From CAVQGZ01 sp942491665 (lineage in GTDB: Bacteria; Actinomycetota; Actinomycetes; Jiangellales; Jiangellaceae), in contig CALOBR010000020.1 of NCBI GenBank assembly GCA_942491665.1, positions 372,001 through 436,000 of the forward strand: 64,000 nt of DNA. The letters are read 5' to 3'. Both the position numbers and the translations under genes were made by a program. Of the stretch, positions 40,832-49,482 are shown one piece after another. Every line of letters begins with the position of its first letter. The first letter of the stretch is position 1. The notes beneath the pieces are model-generated. The model saw only the letters and a program-made list of their open reading frames with translations, was not told the DNA's origin and made no database searches.

Positions 40832-42627
40832 CGCCCCGACTCCAGCGTCGACAGGTCGCCCTCGGGCAGGCCCAGCTCACGTGCCTTCAACAGCCTTCGC
40901 ATGATCTTCCCGCTCCTCGTCTTCGGCAGGTCTGCCTTGACCTCGATCTGACGGGGTGCCACCGCGGCACCCAACCGTTTGCGCGCGAACCCGATCAGCT
41001 CGAGCACCAGCGCATCGCTGGCCTCGTACCCGGTTCGCAGGGCGACGAACGCTTTGACGACCTCGCCGGCGACCGGGTCGGGAACGCCGATCACGCCCGC
41101 CTCGGCCACGGCCGGATGCTCCATGAGCACGCTCTCGACCTCGAACGGGCCGATCAGGTGGCCGGCCGACTTGATGACGTCGTCGCCGCGGCCGATGAAC
41201 CAGAACCAGCCGTCGGCGTCGCGGCGTCCCAGGTCACCCGAGCGGTACCAGCCTTTCCCCGGCGCACCGCCGATGAAGGCCTTCGCGTAGCGCTCGGGCA
41301 TGCCGAGGTACTCGCGCATCATCGACGGCCACGGTGCGCGCAGCACGATCTCGCCCTCGGTGTCGGGCTCGGTGACCAGCACGGGGGCACCGGACTCGTC
41401 GAGCACCGGGTCGCCGTGGGTGTCGCGCGCCAGCAGGGCCGCCTCGATGCCAGGGACGGGCCGTCCCATCGAGCCGGGACGGATGTCGGTCGAGGCGTAG
41501 TTCGCCACCATGATTGCGCCGGTCTCGGTCTGCCACCAGGTGTCGTGGATCGCCAGCCCGACGGCCTCCAGGCCCCACACCACGACCTCCGGGTTGAGCG
41601 GCTCGCCGACGCTCATGACGTGCCGCAGCGCGGAGAGGTCGTGCTGCTTGGCGCGCTCGGCGCCGGCCTTCATCAGCATCCGCAGCGCGGTCGGCGCGGT
41701 GTACCAGACAGTCACCTGCTGCTCGTCGAGGATGGTGTACCAGCGGTCGGCGTCGAACTCGAGCTCGTCCACGACCACGGTGACTCCGCAGGTCAGCGGC
41801 GCGACCACGCCGTAGGACGTGCCGGTCACCCAGCCGGGGTCAGCGGTGCACCAGAACACGTCGTCGTCATGCAGGTCGAGCACGTAGCGGGCGGTGACGT
41901 GGTGGGCCAGCACTGCCTGGTGGGCGTGCACCGCCCCCTTCGGTGTCCCGGTGGTGCCGGAGGTGAAGTGCAGCAGGGCCGCCCGCTCGGGGTCGGTGTG
42001 CTCGATGGCGTAGGTCGGCGACGCCGCGTCGAGCAACGCCACCAGGTCGTGCACGCCGGGTGCGTCGGCCACGCGCTCGAAGCCGGGCCCGACCAGCAGC
42101 ACGTGGGTCAGCGAGGGCACCTCGTCGCGGATCGGCGCCACCTTCTTGCGGTACAGCGCAGGCGTCGTGACCAGCACCGAGCCCGACCCGAGCTGCAGGC
42201 GCTGCATGACCGGCTGCGGCCCGAACGCGCTGAACAGCGGGCAGAACACGGCGCGGTGCTTCAGCGTGCCCAGGATCGCCGCGTACAGCTCCGGCTGGCG
42301 GCCCATCAGCCCGAAGACCCGCTCGCCCGCGGCCACCCCCAGGGAGTCGAGCACGTTGGCGAACCTCGCAGAGAGCTCCGCCAGCTCGGCATAGGTGAGC
42401 TCGCGGTCTACTCCCTGCTTGGCGAGGAATCTGAGCGCCACATGGTCCGGGCGGCGCGCAGCATGCCGATCGACTGCTTCGTGCGCGATGTTCAGCCCCC
42501 CGTTCGGCAGCCCGTCCAGCCACGCGGCCGCGTCGTCCCACGAGAACGCGGCATAGGTGGACGAGTAGTCGTCGAGGTTCGGCGTGACGGTCAGAGGCTG
42601 CCTCTTGGCGATCACGTCCCAGGCCAT
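40828..42627 (-). CDS. acsA: AMP-forming acetyl-CoA synthetase (AcsA type)
   Basis: 599 residues. The adenylation core has LLHFTSGTTGTPKGAVHAHQ (P-loop A3), DTWWQTETGAIMVANY (A5), YRSGDLGRRDADGWFWFIGRGDDVIKSAGHLIGP (A7/A8) and the final lysine in PKTRSGKIMRR. This is the short AcsA-like family that activates acetate or another short acid. It is first in a five-gene operon with E1, E2 and ACP, so the operon could make acyl-CoA both from a free acid and from a 2-oxoacid. A ~200-nt divergent promoter gap separates it from the DUF5709 gene. Confidence 0.93.
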   Translation of the reverse strand: MAWDVIAKRQPLTVTPNLDDYSSTYAAFSWDDAAAWLDGLPNGGLNIAHEAVDRHAARRPDHVALRFLAKQGVDRELTYAELAELSARFANVLDSLGVAAGERVFGLMGRQPELYAAILGTLKHRAVFCPLFSAFGPQPVMQRLQLGSGSVLVTTPALYRKKVAPIRDEVPSLTHVLLVGPGFERVADAPGVHDLVALLDAASPTYAIEHTDPERAALLHFTSGTTGTPKGAVHAHQAVLAHHVTARYVLDLHDDDVFWCTADPGWVTGTSYGVVAPLTCGVTVVVDELEFDADRWYTILDEQQVTVWYTAPTALRMLMKAGAERAKQHDLSALRHVMSVGEPLNPEVVVWGLEAVGLAIHDTWWQTETGAIMVANYASTDIRPGSMGRPVPGIEAALLARDTHGDPVLDESGAPVLVTEPDTEGEIVLRAPWPSMMREYLGMPERYAKAFIGGAPGKGWYRSGDLGRRDADGWFWFIGRGDDVIKSAGHLIGPFEVESVLMEHPAVAEAGVIGVPDPVAGEVVKAFVALRTGYEASDALVLELIGFARKRLGAAVAPRQIEVKADLPKTRSGKIMRRLLKARELGLPEGDLSTLESGR

Positions 42628-42833
42628 GTGCGGCTCCTTCCACTCCTCACCCCGCCCAGCGTCGGTGACGAGGCACGTGGGTACGGGGTCGCCCCTCTGT
42701 CGTCCCGCGTCGAGCGTCGCACCGTCAGAGTCGGAGGTCCCGACCAGACCCGGCAGCCACGGGGCATGCTGGAGGCAAGGGTTAGGCTGCGATCAAGACA
42801 GCCCAGCGCGAGGCGACGAGGAGGTAGCTGGAG

Positions 42834-43073
42834 ATGAGTGGCTCGTGGTACATCGACCCGGACGCCGGACCCGTCGAGGCTGAGGACGACCACAACTACG
42901 ACGAGGAGTTCGGGCCGTCCGACCCGCATCAGCACGACGGGCGCCTGGTGGAGGACGACGAGGGCAGCGGCCCCGACCGCACGTCGGAGGCCGTCGCGCA
43001 CATCGCCGTCGGCGACCACGCCGACTTCACCGCCGAAGAGGCCGCCGTGCACATCGTCGAAGACACCTGGTAG
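42834..43073 (+). CDS. DUF5709 protein
   Basis: 79 residues, very acidic. GRLVEDDEGSGPDRTSEAVAH and FTAEEAAVHIVEDTW match the small actinobacterial DUF5709 family of unknown function. GAGGAGGTAGCTGGAG precedes the ATG. A TAGGCT box at 42784-42789 is a likely -10 about 45 nt upstream. It lies 7 nt before the probable gpgS start. Confidence 0.85.
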   Translation: MSGSWYIDPDAGPVEAEDDHNYDEEFGPSDPHQHDGRLVEDDEGSGPDRTSEAVAHIAVGDHADFTAEEAAVHIVEDTW

Positions 43074-43080
43074 CCACGCC

Positions 43081-44106
43081 CTGCGCGACGACGCCAGCCC
43101 CACGGGCCGACGGCTTCGTGACTGGGCGCAGACGCGCTGCAGCCACGCCCGAGACTGGCCCGTCGGCGACCTTCTCGCCGCCCGAAGCGAGCACGGCACC
43201 ACGGTCTCGGTGGTGCTGCCCGCCCTGAACGAGGAGCGGACCGTCGGTGCCATCGTCGGTGCCATCACCGCCGACCTGGTGGACGGTGGACGCACCGGCG
43301 GCCATCGCCTGGTCGACGAGGTCGTCGTGGTCGACTCCGGGTCGAGCGACGCCACGGTCGAGCGGGCCCGCGCCGCCGGTGCGCGCGTGCTGCACCGCGA
43401 GGACGTCCTGCCCGACCTCGAGCCCCTGCCCGGCAAGGGCGAGGTGCTCTGGCGCGGGGTGGCGGCCACGTCCGGCGACGTCGTGGCGTTCGTCGACTCC
43501 GACCTCGACGACTTCACCACCGACTTCGTGCTCGGCCTGCTCGGCCCGCTGCTCACCCAGCCGGACGTGGCGCTGGTCAAGGCGACCTACGACCGGCCGC
43601 TGGCCCAGGGCGAGACGGTGCTACCGGCCGGCGGCGGACGCGTCACCGAGCTGGTGGCGCGCCCGCTGATCAACCTGTTCTGGCCCGAGCTCGCCGGGTT
43701 CGTCCAGCCGCTGTCGGGCGAGTACGCCGCCCGCCGCAGCCTGCTGGAGCAGCTGCGCTTTCCGACCGGCTACGGCATCGAGCTCGCCATGCTGATCGAC
43801 ACGTGGCAGCGCGTCGGCCTCGACGGCCTGGCCCAGGTCGACCTGGTGCGGCGCAAGCACCGCAACTCCGACGACGCCAAGCTCGGCGCGATGGGCAGCG
43901 AGATCATCCAGGTGGCGCTCGACCGGCTTGCGGCGCAGGGGCGGCTGTCCATGGCCGAGCAACCCGCCACCAACCTCGTGCAGTTCACCCGGGTCGGTGA
44001 CGACTACGCCTCCCACGTGGTTGACGTGCCGCTACGGCAACGTCCCCCGCTAGTCACTAGTGCGACGTACAGGCAAGGCCATGAGCAGGCAGACTCGTCC
44101 CCGTGA
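43081..44106 (+). CDS. gpgS: Glucosyl-3-phosphoglycerate synthase, probable CTG start
   Basis: About 341 residues. The GT81/GT-A fold shows SVVLPALNEERTVGAIV (nucleotide strand), VVVDSGSSDATVERARAAGARV, LPGKGEVLWRG, VDSDLDDFTTDF (DxD-type metal motif), GGGRVTELVARPLI and LSGEYAARR. GpgS joins glucose from NDP-glucose to 3-phosphoglycerate, the first step to methylglucose lipopolysaccharide or glucosylglycerate. No ATG, GTG or TTG is in frame between the DUF5709 stop region and the core; CTG 43081 gives the expected N-terminus. The stop overlaps the epimerase start (GTGA). Confidence 0.9.
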   Translation: MRDDASPTGRRLRDWAQTRCSHARDWPVGDLLAARSEHGTTVSVVLPALNEERTVGAIVGAITADLVDGGRTGGHRLVDEVVVVDSGSSDATVERARAAGARVLHREDVLPDLEPLPGKGEVLWRGVAATSGDVVAFVDSDLDDFTTDFVLGLLGPLLTQPDVALVKATYDRPLAQGETVLPAGGGRVTELVARPLINLFWPELAGFVQPLSGEYAARRSLLEQLRFPTGYGIELAMLIDTWQRVGLDGLAQVDLVRRKHRNSDDAKLGAMGSEIIQVALDRLAAQGRLSMAEQPATNLVQFTRVGDDYASHVVDVPLRQRPPLVTSATYRQGHEQADSSP

Positions 44107-44894
44107 CTGTCGAGCTGAGCGCGGGCCAGGCATCTGTCGTGATCGACGCTGAAGACGGCGGGCGCCTGTCGTCCTTCGTCATCGGCGGCCACGAGATGCT
44201 CTACTCGGCACTCCCCGGTCCCACCGGGCACGGGAGCTACGTCATGGCCCCGTACGCGGGCCGGGTGCGCCACGGACAGTTCACGCACAAGGGCACCGAG
44301 GTTCAGCTACCGACCAACCTGCCCCCGCACGCCGCCCACGGTCTCGCTCTCGACCGGCCCTGGACGGTGCTGGAGCAGGATGACACCGAGGCGGTTCTGA
44401 CGTGCGAGTTCGACGGCCGGTGGCCCTTCGGCGGACGCGTCGTGCAGTACATCCGCGTCGAGCCTGAGCGCCTGGTCCAGAAGGTGTCGGTCGAGGCCGA
44501 CCAGCGCTCGTTCCCCGCCTCGATCGGCTGGCACCCGTGGTTCGCGCGGCGTCTCAACCCCAGCCCGCCGGCCCAGATCGCCCTCGACGCCCCAGCGATG
44601 CTGCGCCGCGACGCCGACCACATCACCACGACCCAGCGCATGCGCCCGCTGCCCGGCCCGTGGGACGACTGCTTCACCGACGTGAACTGGCCGGTGTCGT
44701 TGACATGGCCCGGGGCGATGCGCCTGGACATCTCGGCCGACACGAACCACGTCGTCATCTTCGACCAGGGCGAGGTGGCGATCTGCGTCGAGCCGCAGAC
44801 CGCCCCGCCGAACGCGGTCAACACCGCACCCCTGGTCGTACGGCCCGGACGCCCGCTGCGCGCCCGCACCGACTGGCGCTGGGTGATCAGGTAG
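44103..44894 (+). CDS. Aldose 1-epimerase family protein
   Basis: 263 residues. YVMAPYAGRVRHGQFTHKG, HAAHGLALDRPW (catalytic His), SIGWHPWFARRL and ICVEPQTAPPNAVN (catalytic Glu) are mutarotase landmarks. It interconverts alpha and beta anomers of sugars such as glucose. Coupling to gpgS by a 4-nt overlap links it to glucose supply, by inference. It ends 8 nt inside the 3' end of the convergent LytR_C gene. Confidence 0.92.
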   Translation: MTVELSAGQASVVIDAEDGGRLSSFVIGGHEMLYSALPGPTGHGSYVMAPYAGRVRHGQFTHKGTEVQLPTNLPPHAAHGLALDRPWTVLEQDDTEAVLTCEFDGRWPFGGRVVQYIRVEPERLVQKVSVEADQRSFPASIGWHPWFARRLNPSPPAQIALDAPAMLRRDADHITTTQRMRPLPGPWDDCFTDVNWPVSLTWPGAMRLDISADTNHVVIFDQGEVAICVEPQTAPPNAVNTAPLVVRPGRPLRARTDWRWVIR

Positions 44895-45531
44895 CCGGTA
44901 CCCCCGCGGCCTCCATCGCGGTGACGACGCCCAGCGCGTCGGGCTCGGCCAGCACCAGCGTGAGCCGGTCGACGGCCAGGCCCTCGAACGCCGGCCGGGT
45001 ACGCGTCACCTCGGGGAACACCTGGAGGAACGCTTCTCCTGCAGCCTCCAGCCCCACGGGGACGTAGACGGTCGTCGCCGGGGTGCCGAGCGTCGCGTTG
45101 TCGATCCGCTCGACCCGCCAGCCTCGCTGCTCGACGACACGTGCTGCCCGCCCGGCCAGACCCTCGGTGAGGGTCTGGTTGAGAACGTCCACGTCCGAGG
45201 TGACCAGGGTCGGGTCTGCAAGGTCGGGAGCGCCCGTCGCCTGGGGCTCGCCACCGGGCGTCGCGCTCGCGGCGGGGGTACCACCGGTCGTGGCGCCCTC
45301 GTCCGCGCCCTGCGCGGTCGCCGTGGGGCTGGCTGTGGCGCCCGCGCTGCTCGCCGGTCCGGTGGTGGGGGCCGCGGACGGCGTGGCGGCCGGTGTCGTG
45401 GCGATCGAGTCCGAGCCCGAGCGCACCGACGACTGCAGCCCGACGGCCGCCAGCACGAGGGCAACCAACGACAGGGTGCCGAGTACGACCAAGGCGGTCG
45501 GCCAACGAGGTGGCCGGGGATCACCGGTCAC
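44887..45531 (-). CDS. LytR C-terminal domain protein, membrane-anchored
   Basis: 214 residues. One membrane helix (about 12-32, ALVVLGTLSLVALVLAAVGL), a long Thr/Ala/Pro/Ser linker (about 40-100) and a LytR_C domain (DVDVLNQTLTEGLAGRAARVVEQRGW then NATLGTPATTVYVPVG). Such proteins accompany LCP ligases that attach polymers to peptidoglycan; an LCP gene lies 0.4 kb upstream on the same strand. GTG 45531 is used; 10 nt separate it from DUF3263. Confidence 0.85.
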   Translation of the reverse strand: MTGDPRPPRWPTALVVLGTLSLVALVLAAVGLQSSVRSGSDSIATTPAATPSAAPTTGPASSAGATASPTATAQGADEGATTGGTPAASATPGGEPQATGAPDLADPTLVTSDVDVLNQTLTEGLAGRAARVVEQRGWRVERIDNATLGTPATTVYVPVGLEAAGEAFLQVFPEVTRTRPAFEGLAVDRLTLVLAEPDALGVVTAMEAAGVPAT

Positions 45532-45541
45532 GGGCGGAGGC

Positions 45542-45856
45542 TCAGACCTCCATGCCCAGGCGTCGCGCGGTGCGCACCCGCTGGCGCGACGAGCGCATCC
45601 GACGCAGGCGCTTGACCAGCATCGGGTCGTACTCGACGGCCTCGGCACGGTCGATCAGCGCGTTGAGCACCTGGTAGTAGCGGGTCGCGGACATGTCGAA
45701 CAGGTCGCGGACGGCCTGCTCCTTCGACCCCGCGTAGCGCCACCACTGACGCTCGAAGTCGAGCATGGCCCGCTCGCGTTCGCTCAGCGCCTGGCCGGCC
45801 GTGCGAGCGGTCTCGCCCGTGGCGACGGCGTGCGCCGTCGGCGGCTCGTGGGCCAT
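45542..45856 (-). CDS. DUF3263 domain protein
   Basis: 104 residues. LSERERAMLDFERQWWRYAGSKEQAVRDLF then ATRYYQVLNALIDRAEAVEYDPMLVKRL is the actinobacterial DUF3263 signature: a helical domain that resembles a helix-turn-helix. It nearly always precedes a LytR_C gene, as here. GGGAGG is 5 nt before the ATG. A promoter and a dyad lie in its leader. Confidence 0.9.
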   Translation of the reverse strand: MAHEPPTAHAVATGETARTAGQALSERERAMLDFERQWWRYAGSKEQAVRDLFDMSATRYYQVLNALIDRAEAVEYDPMLVKRLRRMRSSRQRVRTARRLGMEV

Positions 45857-45875
45857 GGCGCCTCCCTCAGTGCTG

Positions 45876-45935
45876 CTCGATCGCAGTATCGATCGAGAGT
45901 GCACCCACTGTAGGGGCGACTTACACAGTTGTCAT
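45876..45935 (-). promoter_or_regulatory. Promoter and leader dyad of the DUF3263-LytR_C operon
   Basis: On the minus strand ATGACA (45935-45930) and TACAGT (45912-45907) are 17 nt apart, a good -35/-10 pair. Downstream, CTCGATCG and CGATCGAG (45876-45897) form a perfect 8-bp dyad across CAGTAT in the 5' leader, 20 nt before the ATG. It may be an operator or an RNA hairpin. Confidence 0.65.
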
Positions 45936-45973
45936 TCGACCCCGCCGTCGTGGCGCGGCGTCATAGCCGCCGG

Positions 45974-47443
45974 TCAGGAGGCGCAGGTCGCGGTGTCGGC
46001 GGTGGACGTGCCGTCTCCCGTCGATGTTTCGTCCGGCTGCTGCCACGGCGAGGCGTCGTCGCTCGGGGCGGGTGTCGTGGTGTCTGCTGGTGCCCGCTTG
46101 ACCGCGACGGTGCGCAGGTCGCCCACCCCCCAGTCGGTGCCCAGCACCAGCGTGACACCACCGAGGGAGTCGTCGGGCACCAGGGTGGCGCCGGCCACGG
46201 CGGCGGCCACGGTGGTCGCGGCGCCCTCCGCCCACGTGGGGTAGCGCACCTGCGTCGGTGTCTGCTCCGGCGCCGCCCTCAGCCCGGCCACACCGAAGCC
46301 CTGCGTCGCCAGCGCGCTGCCCACGATCGTCGCCTGCTCGTCGCGTCCCGTCGCGTTCACGACGGTCAGCGACACGCCGCTGGGGGCGAGGTCGACCTTC
46401 GTCGACGGCGGGAACGGCCAGTCGGCGTCGGCGGCGAGCACCTCGACGAGCAGCATCGCCTGCGCCTCGTCCGGGCGGACGGTGAGGAAGTCGTCGTTGT
46501 ACACGTACGGGTACGTCACGAACGACACCTGGCTCGGCGAGATTCCGGCGAGGCTGCGCGCCATCGCCGCCGACTGGGGCAGCCAGGCCAGCCCGGAGTC
46601 CATGCTCAGCGACTCGGTGGCGGCGTCGAGCGTGCGAAAGAGACGAATCGGGTCGGTGAGCAGCTCTCGCGAGGTGGCCTCGCGCACCAGCGAGCCAAGG
46701 AACGCCTGCTGGCGCTCGATGCGAGCAAGGTCGCTGCCGTCGCCGAGGCTAGTGCGCGCCCGGACGAACGCCAGGCCCTGCTCGCCGTCCACCCGGCTGA
46801 TGCCGGCAGGCAGGTCCAGGCCCGACAGCGGGTCGTCCACCGCACGCGTCAAGCACACCTCGACACCGCCGAGGGCATCCACGGTCTTCTCGAAGGCAGT
46901 GAAGTCGACCACGACGAAGTGCTGCACCGGAAGACCCGTGAGCTCGGTGACGGTGCGGATGGTGCACTCCGGCCCGCCCACCTCGAACGCGGAGTTGAAG
47001 CGGTCGGTGTACGCCGGGCTCGTGGTGCCGTCCGGCAGGGTGCAGGAGGGGACGTCGACCACCAGGTCACGAGGGATGCTGACGACCGTCACGTCCTCGC
47101 GGTCAGCCGACAGGTGCACCAGCAAGGTGGTGTCTGACCGTGCGCCGTCGATCAGCTCCGCCGAGCCGAAGCCGTCCCCCTGCCCCTGCCTCGTGTCCGA
47201 GCCCATGACCAGGATGTTCACCGGTTGCGTCGGCTCCGGCGGCGAGGCCGTCTGCCCGGCGCGCGCTGCCGGCAGCGTGACCGGGGACGGTGCCGACAGG
47301 GCGTCGTTGACGTCGACGACCGTGATGTTCGACCGCAGCGTGACCGCGACGAAGACACCCCCGGCGAGCAGGGCGACAACCAGCCCGCCGACGACCCACA
47401 GCAGCGCGCGGCGGCGCGGGTGCGTCCTCGACTGACTGCTCAC
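45974..47443 (-). CDS. LCP family protein (LytR-CpsA-Psr) with LytR_C domain
   Basis: 489 residues. A membrane anchor (about 12-35), then the LCP catalytic domain: NILVMGSDTRQGQGDG, ARSDTTLLVHLSADREDVTVVSIPRDLVVDVP with conserved Asp and Arg, FVVVDFTAFEKTVDALGGVEVCL, and RARTSLGDGSDLARIERQQAFL. A LytR_C domain (about 370-450) follows and the C-terminus is Thr/Pro/Asp-rich. LCP enzymes transfer lipid-linked wall polymers to peptidoglycan outside the membrane. GTG 47443 has AGGGGG just upstream. Confidence 0.93.
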   Translation of the reverse strand: MSSQSRTHPRRRALLWVVGGLVVALLAGGVFVAVTLRSNITVVDVNDALSAPSPVTLPAARAGQTASPPEPTQPVNILVMGSDTRQGQGDGFGSAELIDGARSDTTLLVHLSADREDVTVVSIPRDLVVDVPSCTLPDGTTSPAYTDRFNSAFEVGGPECTIRTVTELTGLPVQHFVVVDFTAFEKTVDALGGVEVCLTRAVDDPLSGLDLPAGISRVDGEQGLAFVRARTSLGDGSDLARIERQQAFLGSLVREATSRELLTDPIRLFRTLDAATESLSMDSGLAWLPQSAAMARSLAGISPSQVSFVTYPYVYNDDFLTVRPDEAQAMLLVEVLAADADWPFPPSTKVDLAPSGVSLTVVNATGRDEQATIVGSALATQGFGVAGLRAAPEQTPTQVRYPTWAEGAATTVAAAVAGATLVPDDSLGGVTLVLGTDWGVGDLRTVAVKRAPADTTTPAPSDDASPWQQPDETSTGDGTSTADTATCAS

Positions 47444-47450
47444 AAACCCC

Positions 47451-47864
47451 CTAGGGTATCGCGACCTGCGCGTGCTCGTGATCACGCAGCAGGTCGAGCA
47501 GCGCACGCGCGTACGCCTCAGCCGCCGTCTGGCCGTATCCGGTCACCTTCTCGGCGCGGCACTCGTACCCGTCCCCGGTTCGCCGCAGGCCTTCAAAGGC
47601 CGCGCCGAGGGCGTCGCGCAGCTGGTCTTCGCGAGGCATCCAGAGCGCCTCGTGAAACTCGACGCTGTCCAGCGCCCACTCCACCGTGCCGTTGAAGCCG
47701 AGCACCTCCCCTTGGGCGAAGCGGTGCACCTCGATGGTCATGTCCGAGAGCACGAACACGTCGCCGTCCATGTCCCGGTGCGGGAGCACGAAGTGGTCCC
47801 CGCGGGCGGGGTGCCACACCAGCCCCGCGGCAGCGAGCTGTTCGGCCAGGTCGACGCTGATCAT
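47451..47864 (-). CDS. Conserved hypothetical protein (often mislabelled CpaE-like)
   Basis: 137 residues, soluble. DHFVLPHRDMDGDVFVLSDMTIEV, GFNGTVEWALDSVEFHEALWMPREDQLRD and ECRAEKVTGYGQTAAEAYARALLDLL are a recurring actinobacterial family; database entries sometimes call it pilus assembly protein CpaE, but no ATPase motif is present. Function unknown. It overlaps the F420-type reductase by 4 nt and ends 8 nt before the LCP start. Confidence 0.82.
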   Translation of the reverse strand: MISVDLAEQLAAAGLVWHPARGDHFVLPHRDMDGDVFVLSDMTIEVHRFAQGEVLGFNGTVEWALDSVEFHEALWMPREDQLRDALGAAFEGLRRTGDGYECRAEKVTGYGQTAAEAYARALLDLLRDHEHAQVAIP

Positions 47865-48379
47865 GCCCCCAGCCTCACCTGCGGATCGACCGGCCGCACG
47901 GCGAAGACCTTGATGTCTCGTCCGGTCTTGCTGCGGTACATCGCATACCCGGGGTAGATGTCGATCATCTGCGCCCAGACCTGATCGCGCTCAGCCGGGT
48001 CGGCGACCAGCCTTGCCACCACGGGCGTGACGGTCTCGCCGATCTGCACCACGGCCTCGGGCGTCGCCTCCAGGTTCAGCGCCCAGGCGGGGTGGTGGGC
48101 CTGCCCGAAGTTGCTCCCGATGAGCAGGACGCCCTCGTCGGACGGCCCGTACAGCAGGGTCACCGTGCGCGCCTGCCCCGACTTGCGTCCCGTCGTGGTG
48201 AGCAGCAGCTGCGGTAGCCCGTAGTCGCCGAGCAGCCCGAAGCGTCCACCGGACGCCTGGAGCACCCGGGTGTCGAGCGGCGCCAATCGCGTCACCACGT
48301 AGGCGAACCACTGCTTCGTCCCGAGGTAGCGGAACACCGAGCGGCGTGACGGCAGACCGGGGCGCGGCAGGGTGATCAC
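47861..48379 (-). CDS. Nitroreductase/F420H2-dependent quinone reductase family protein (DUF385, Ddn-like)
   Basis: About 172 residues. LLLTTTGRKSGQARTVTLLY is the phosphate-binding signature of deazaflavin (F420)-dependent split-barrel enzymes, followed by GVLLIGSNFGQAHHPAWALNLEA and YPGYAMYRSKTGRDIKVF. Such enzymes reduce quinones or nitro compounds with F420H2. GTG 48379 is chosen; an ATG at 48415 would overlap the start of the divergent Rieske gene. No F420 biosynthesis gene is in this window. Confidence 0.88.
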   Translation of the reverse strand: MITLPRPGLPSRRSVFRYLGTKQWFAYVVTRLAPLDTRVLQASGGRFGLLGDYGLPQLLLTTTGRKSGQARTVTLLYGPSDEGVLLIGSNFGQAHHPAWALNLEATPEAVVQIGETVTPVVARLVADPAERDQVWAQMIDIYPGYAMYRSKTGRDIKVFAVRPVDPQVRLGA

Positions 48380-48413
48380 CGGGCCAGTATCGCCGGGACG
48401 TAGCCTCAATCCC

Positions 48414-48791
48414 ATGACTCGTCACCGCATCGGCACGCTGGCAGACTTCCCCGACGGCTCGGCAGAGGCGCGTGAGGTGGGCGGCACCGGTGTCGTCGTC
48501 TGGCGCGACGGCGACGACGTGTGCGTCGTGCGCAACCACTGCCCGCACCTGGGCTTGTCGCTGACCAAGGGGCCGGGAGGGGTGCACGCCGCCGACGGCG
48601 AGATCACCTGCCCGTGGCACAACTCGAGATTCGACCTGTGCTCGGGACGCAACCTCGACTGGGTCACGGGAGTCGCCGGCCGCGGCACTCCGAAGTGGTC
48701 GCAGCGGCTCATCTCGATGGGACGCTCCCCCTCCCCGCTCACCACGTACCCGGTCACCCGCGAGGGCGACGAGGTCTTCGTCGAGATCTGA
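48414..48791 (+). CDS. Rieske [2Fe-2S] domain protein
   Basis: 125 residues. The cluster ligands are in CPHLGLSL (about 43-50) and CPWHNSRFDLCSG (about 66-78), giving C-x-H and C-x2-H. It is a single-domain ferredoxin-like protein that passes electrons to an unknown oxygenase or reductase. TAGCCT at 48401-48406 sits 7 nt before ATG, a leaderless pattern. The next gene starts 62 nt downstream with its own box. Confidence 0.92.
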   Translation: MTRHRIGTLADFPDGSAEAREVGGTGVVVWRDGDDVCVVRNHCPHLGLSLTKGPGGVHAADGEITCPWHNSRFDLCSGRNLDWVTGVAGRGTPKWSQRLISMGRSPSPLTTYPVTREGDEVFVEI

Positions 48792-48853
48792 CGTGTCGCA
48801 CCTCGCACGAGCCGGGCTGGTTCTGCGCTAGCCGCATCCTTACCCTTCACTTC

Positions 48854-49408
48854 GTGAGATCGCCTGGGACGGGAGCGGCGCGCTGGGCGCGCGCCGGTCT
48901 GCTGGCGCTGCTCACCGTCCTCATCTCCGTCGGTGGCCACGCGCTGGCCGGGGGCACGGTCACCCTGTCGATGCCGCTGCTTCTCGGCGGGACCGCGCTC
49001 GGGGCGCTGTGCGTCGCCGCTGCGGACGTGCGCCGCTCGTTCGTCGAGATCGTCGGCGTCGTGCTGCTCGCCCAGCCGGTGCTTCACCTGCTGGCGTCGA
49101 TGGGCGGACACGGGCACGCCGGCACCGGCACCGCATCTGGTGCTGTCGCCGCCGTCGGCCCCGGCATGGTGCTCGCTCACGTGGGCGCCGCCGTCGCCGT
49201 CAGCGTGCTGCTCGCCGACGCCGAGCGCGCGTTCTGGACAATGGCCGGGTTGATGCGTCCCGTGCGCGTCCCCGATGCCCCGCCCGCCTGCCGGCCTCCG
49301 GTGAGCGGGCTCGCCGTCGTCGACCTCGCCCCGACGCCGCTGCACTCCGTCCGGCTGGTGACGGGTCGGTTCGGGCGAGCACCTCCGGTGGTGGCCGGCG
49401 CGCTGTAG
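48854..49408 (+). CDS. Membrane protein with His/Gly loop, upstream of the copper chaperone gene
   Basis: 184 residues, four to five membrane helices (about 11-30, 36-57, 65-85, 100-122). The loop MGGHGHAGTGTASG between helices 3 and 4 is His-rich, which could bind metal. The C-terminal tail is soluble. Position next to a PCu(A)C chaperone, a Dyp peroxidase and DipZ suggests a role in copper or redox handling outside the membrane. TACCCT at 48841-48846 sits 7 nt before GTG. Confidence 0.75.
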   Translation: MRSPGTGAARWARAGLLALLTVLISVGGHALAGGTVTLSMPLLLGGTALGALCVAAADVRRSFVEIVGVVLLAQPVLHLLASMGGHGHAGTGTASGAVAAVGPGMVLAHVGAAVAVSVLLADAERAFWTMAGLMRPVRVPDAPPACRPPVSGLAVVDLAPTPLHSVRLVTGRFGRAPPVVAGAL

Positions 49409-49482
49409 CGCGCGCACGCCCCTGCCCGGCGGCCACCGATCGGCCCGCCGGGACCCACCACCGATTCTGACAAGGACACACC

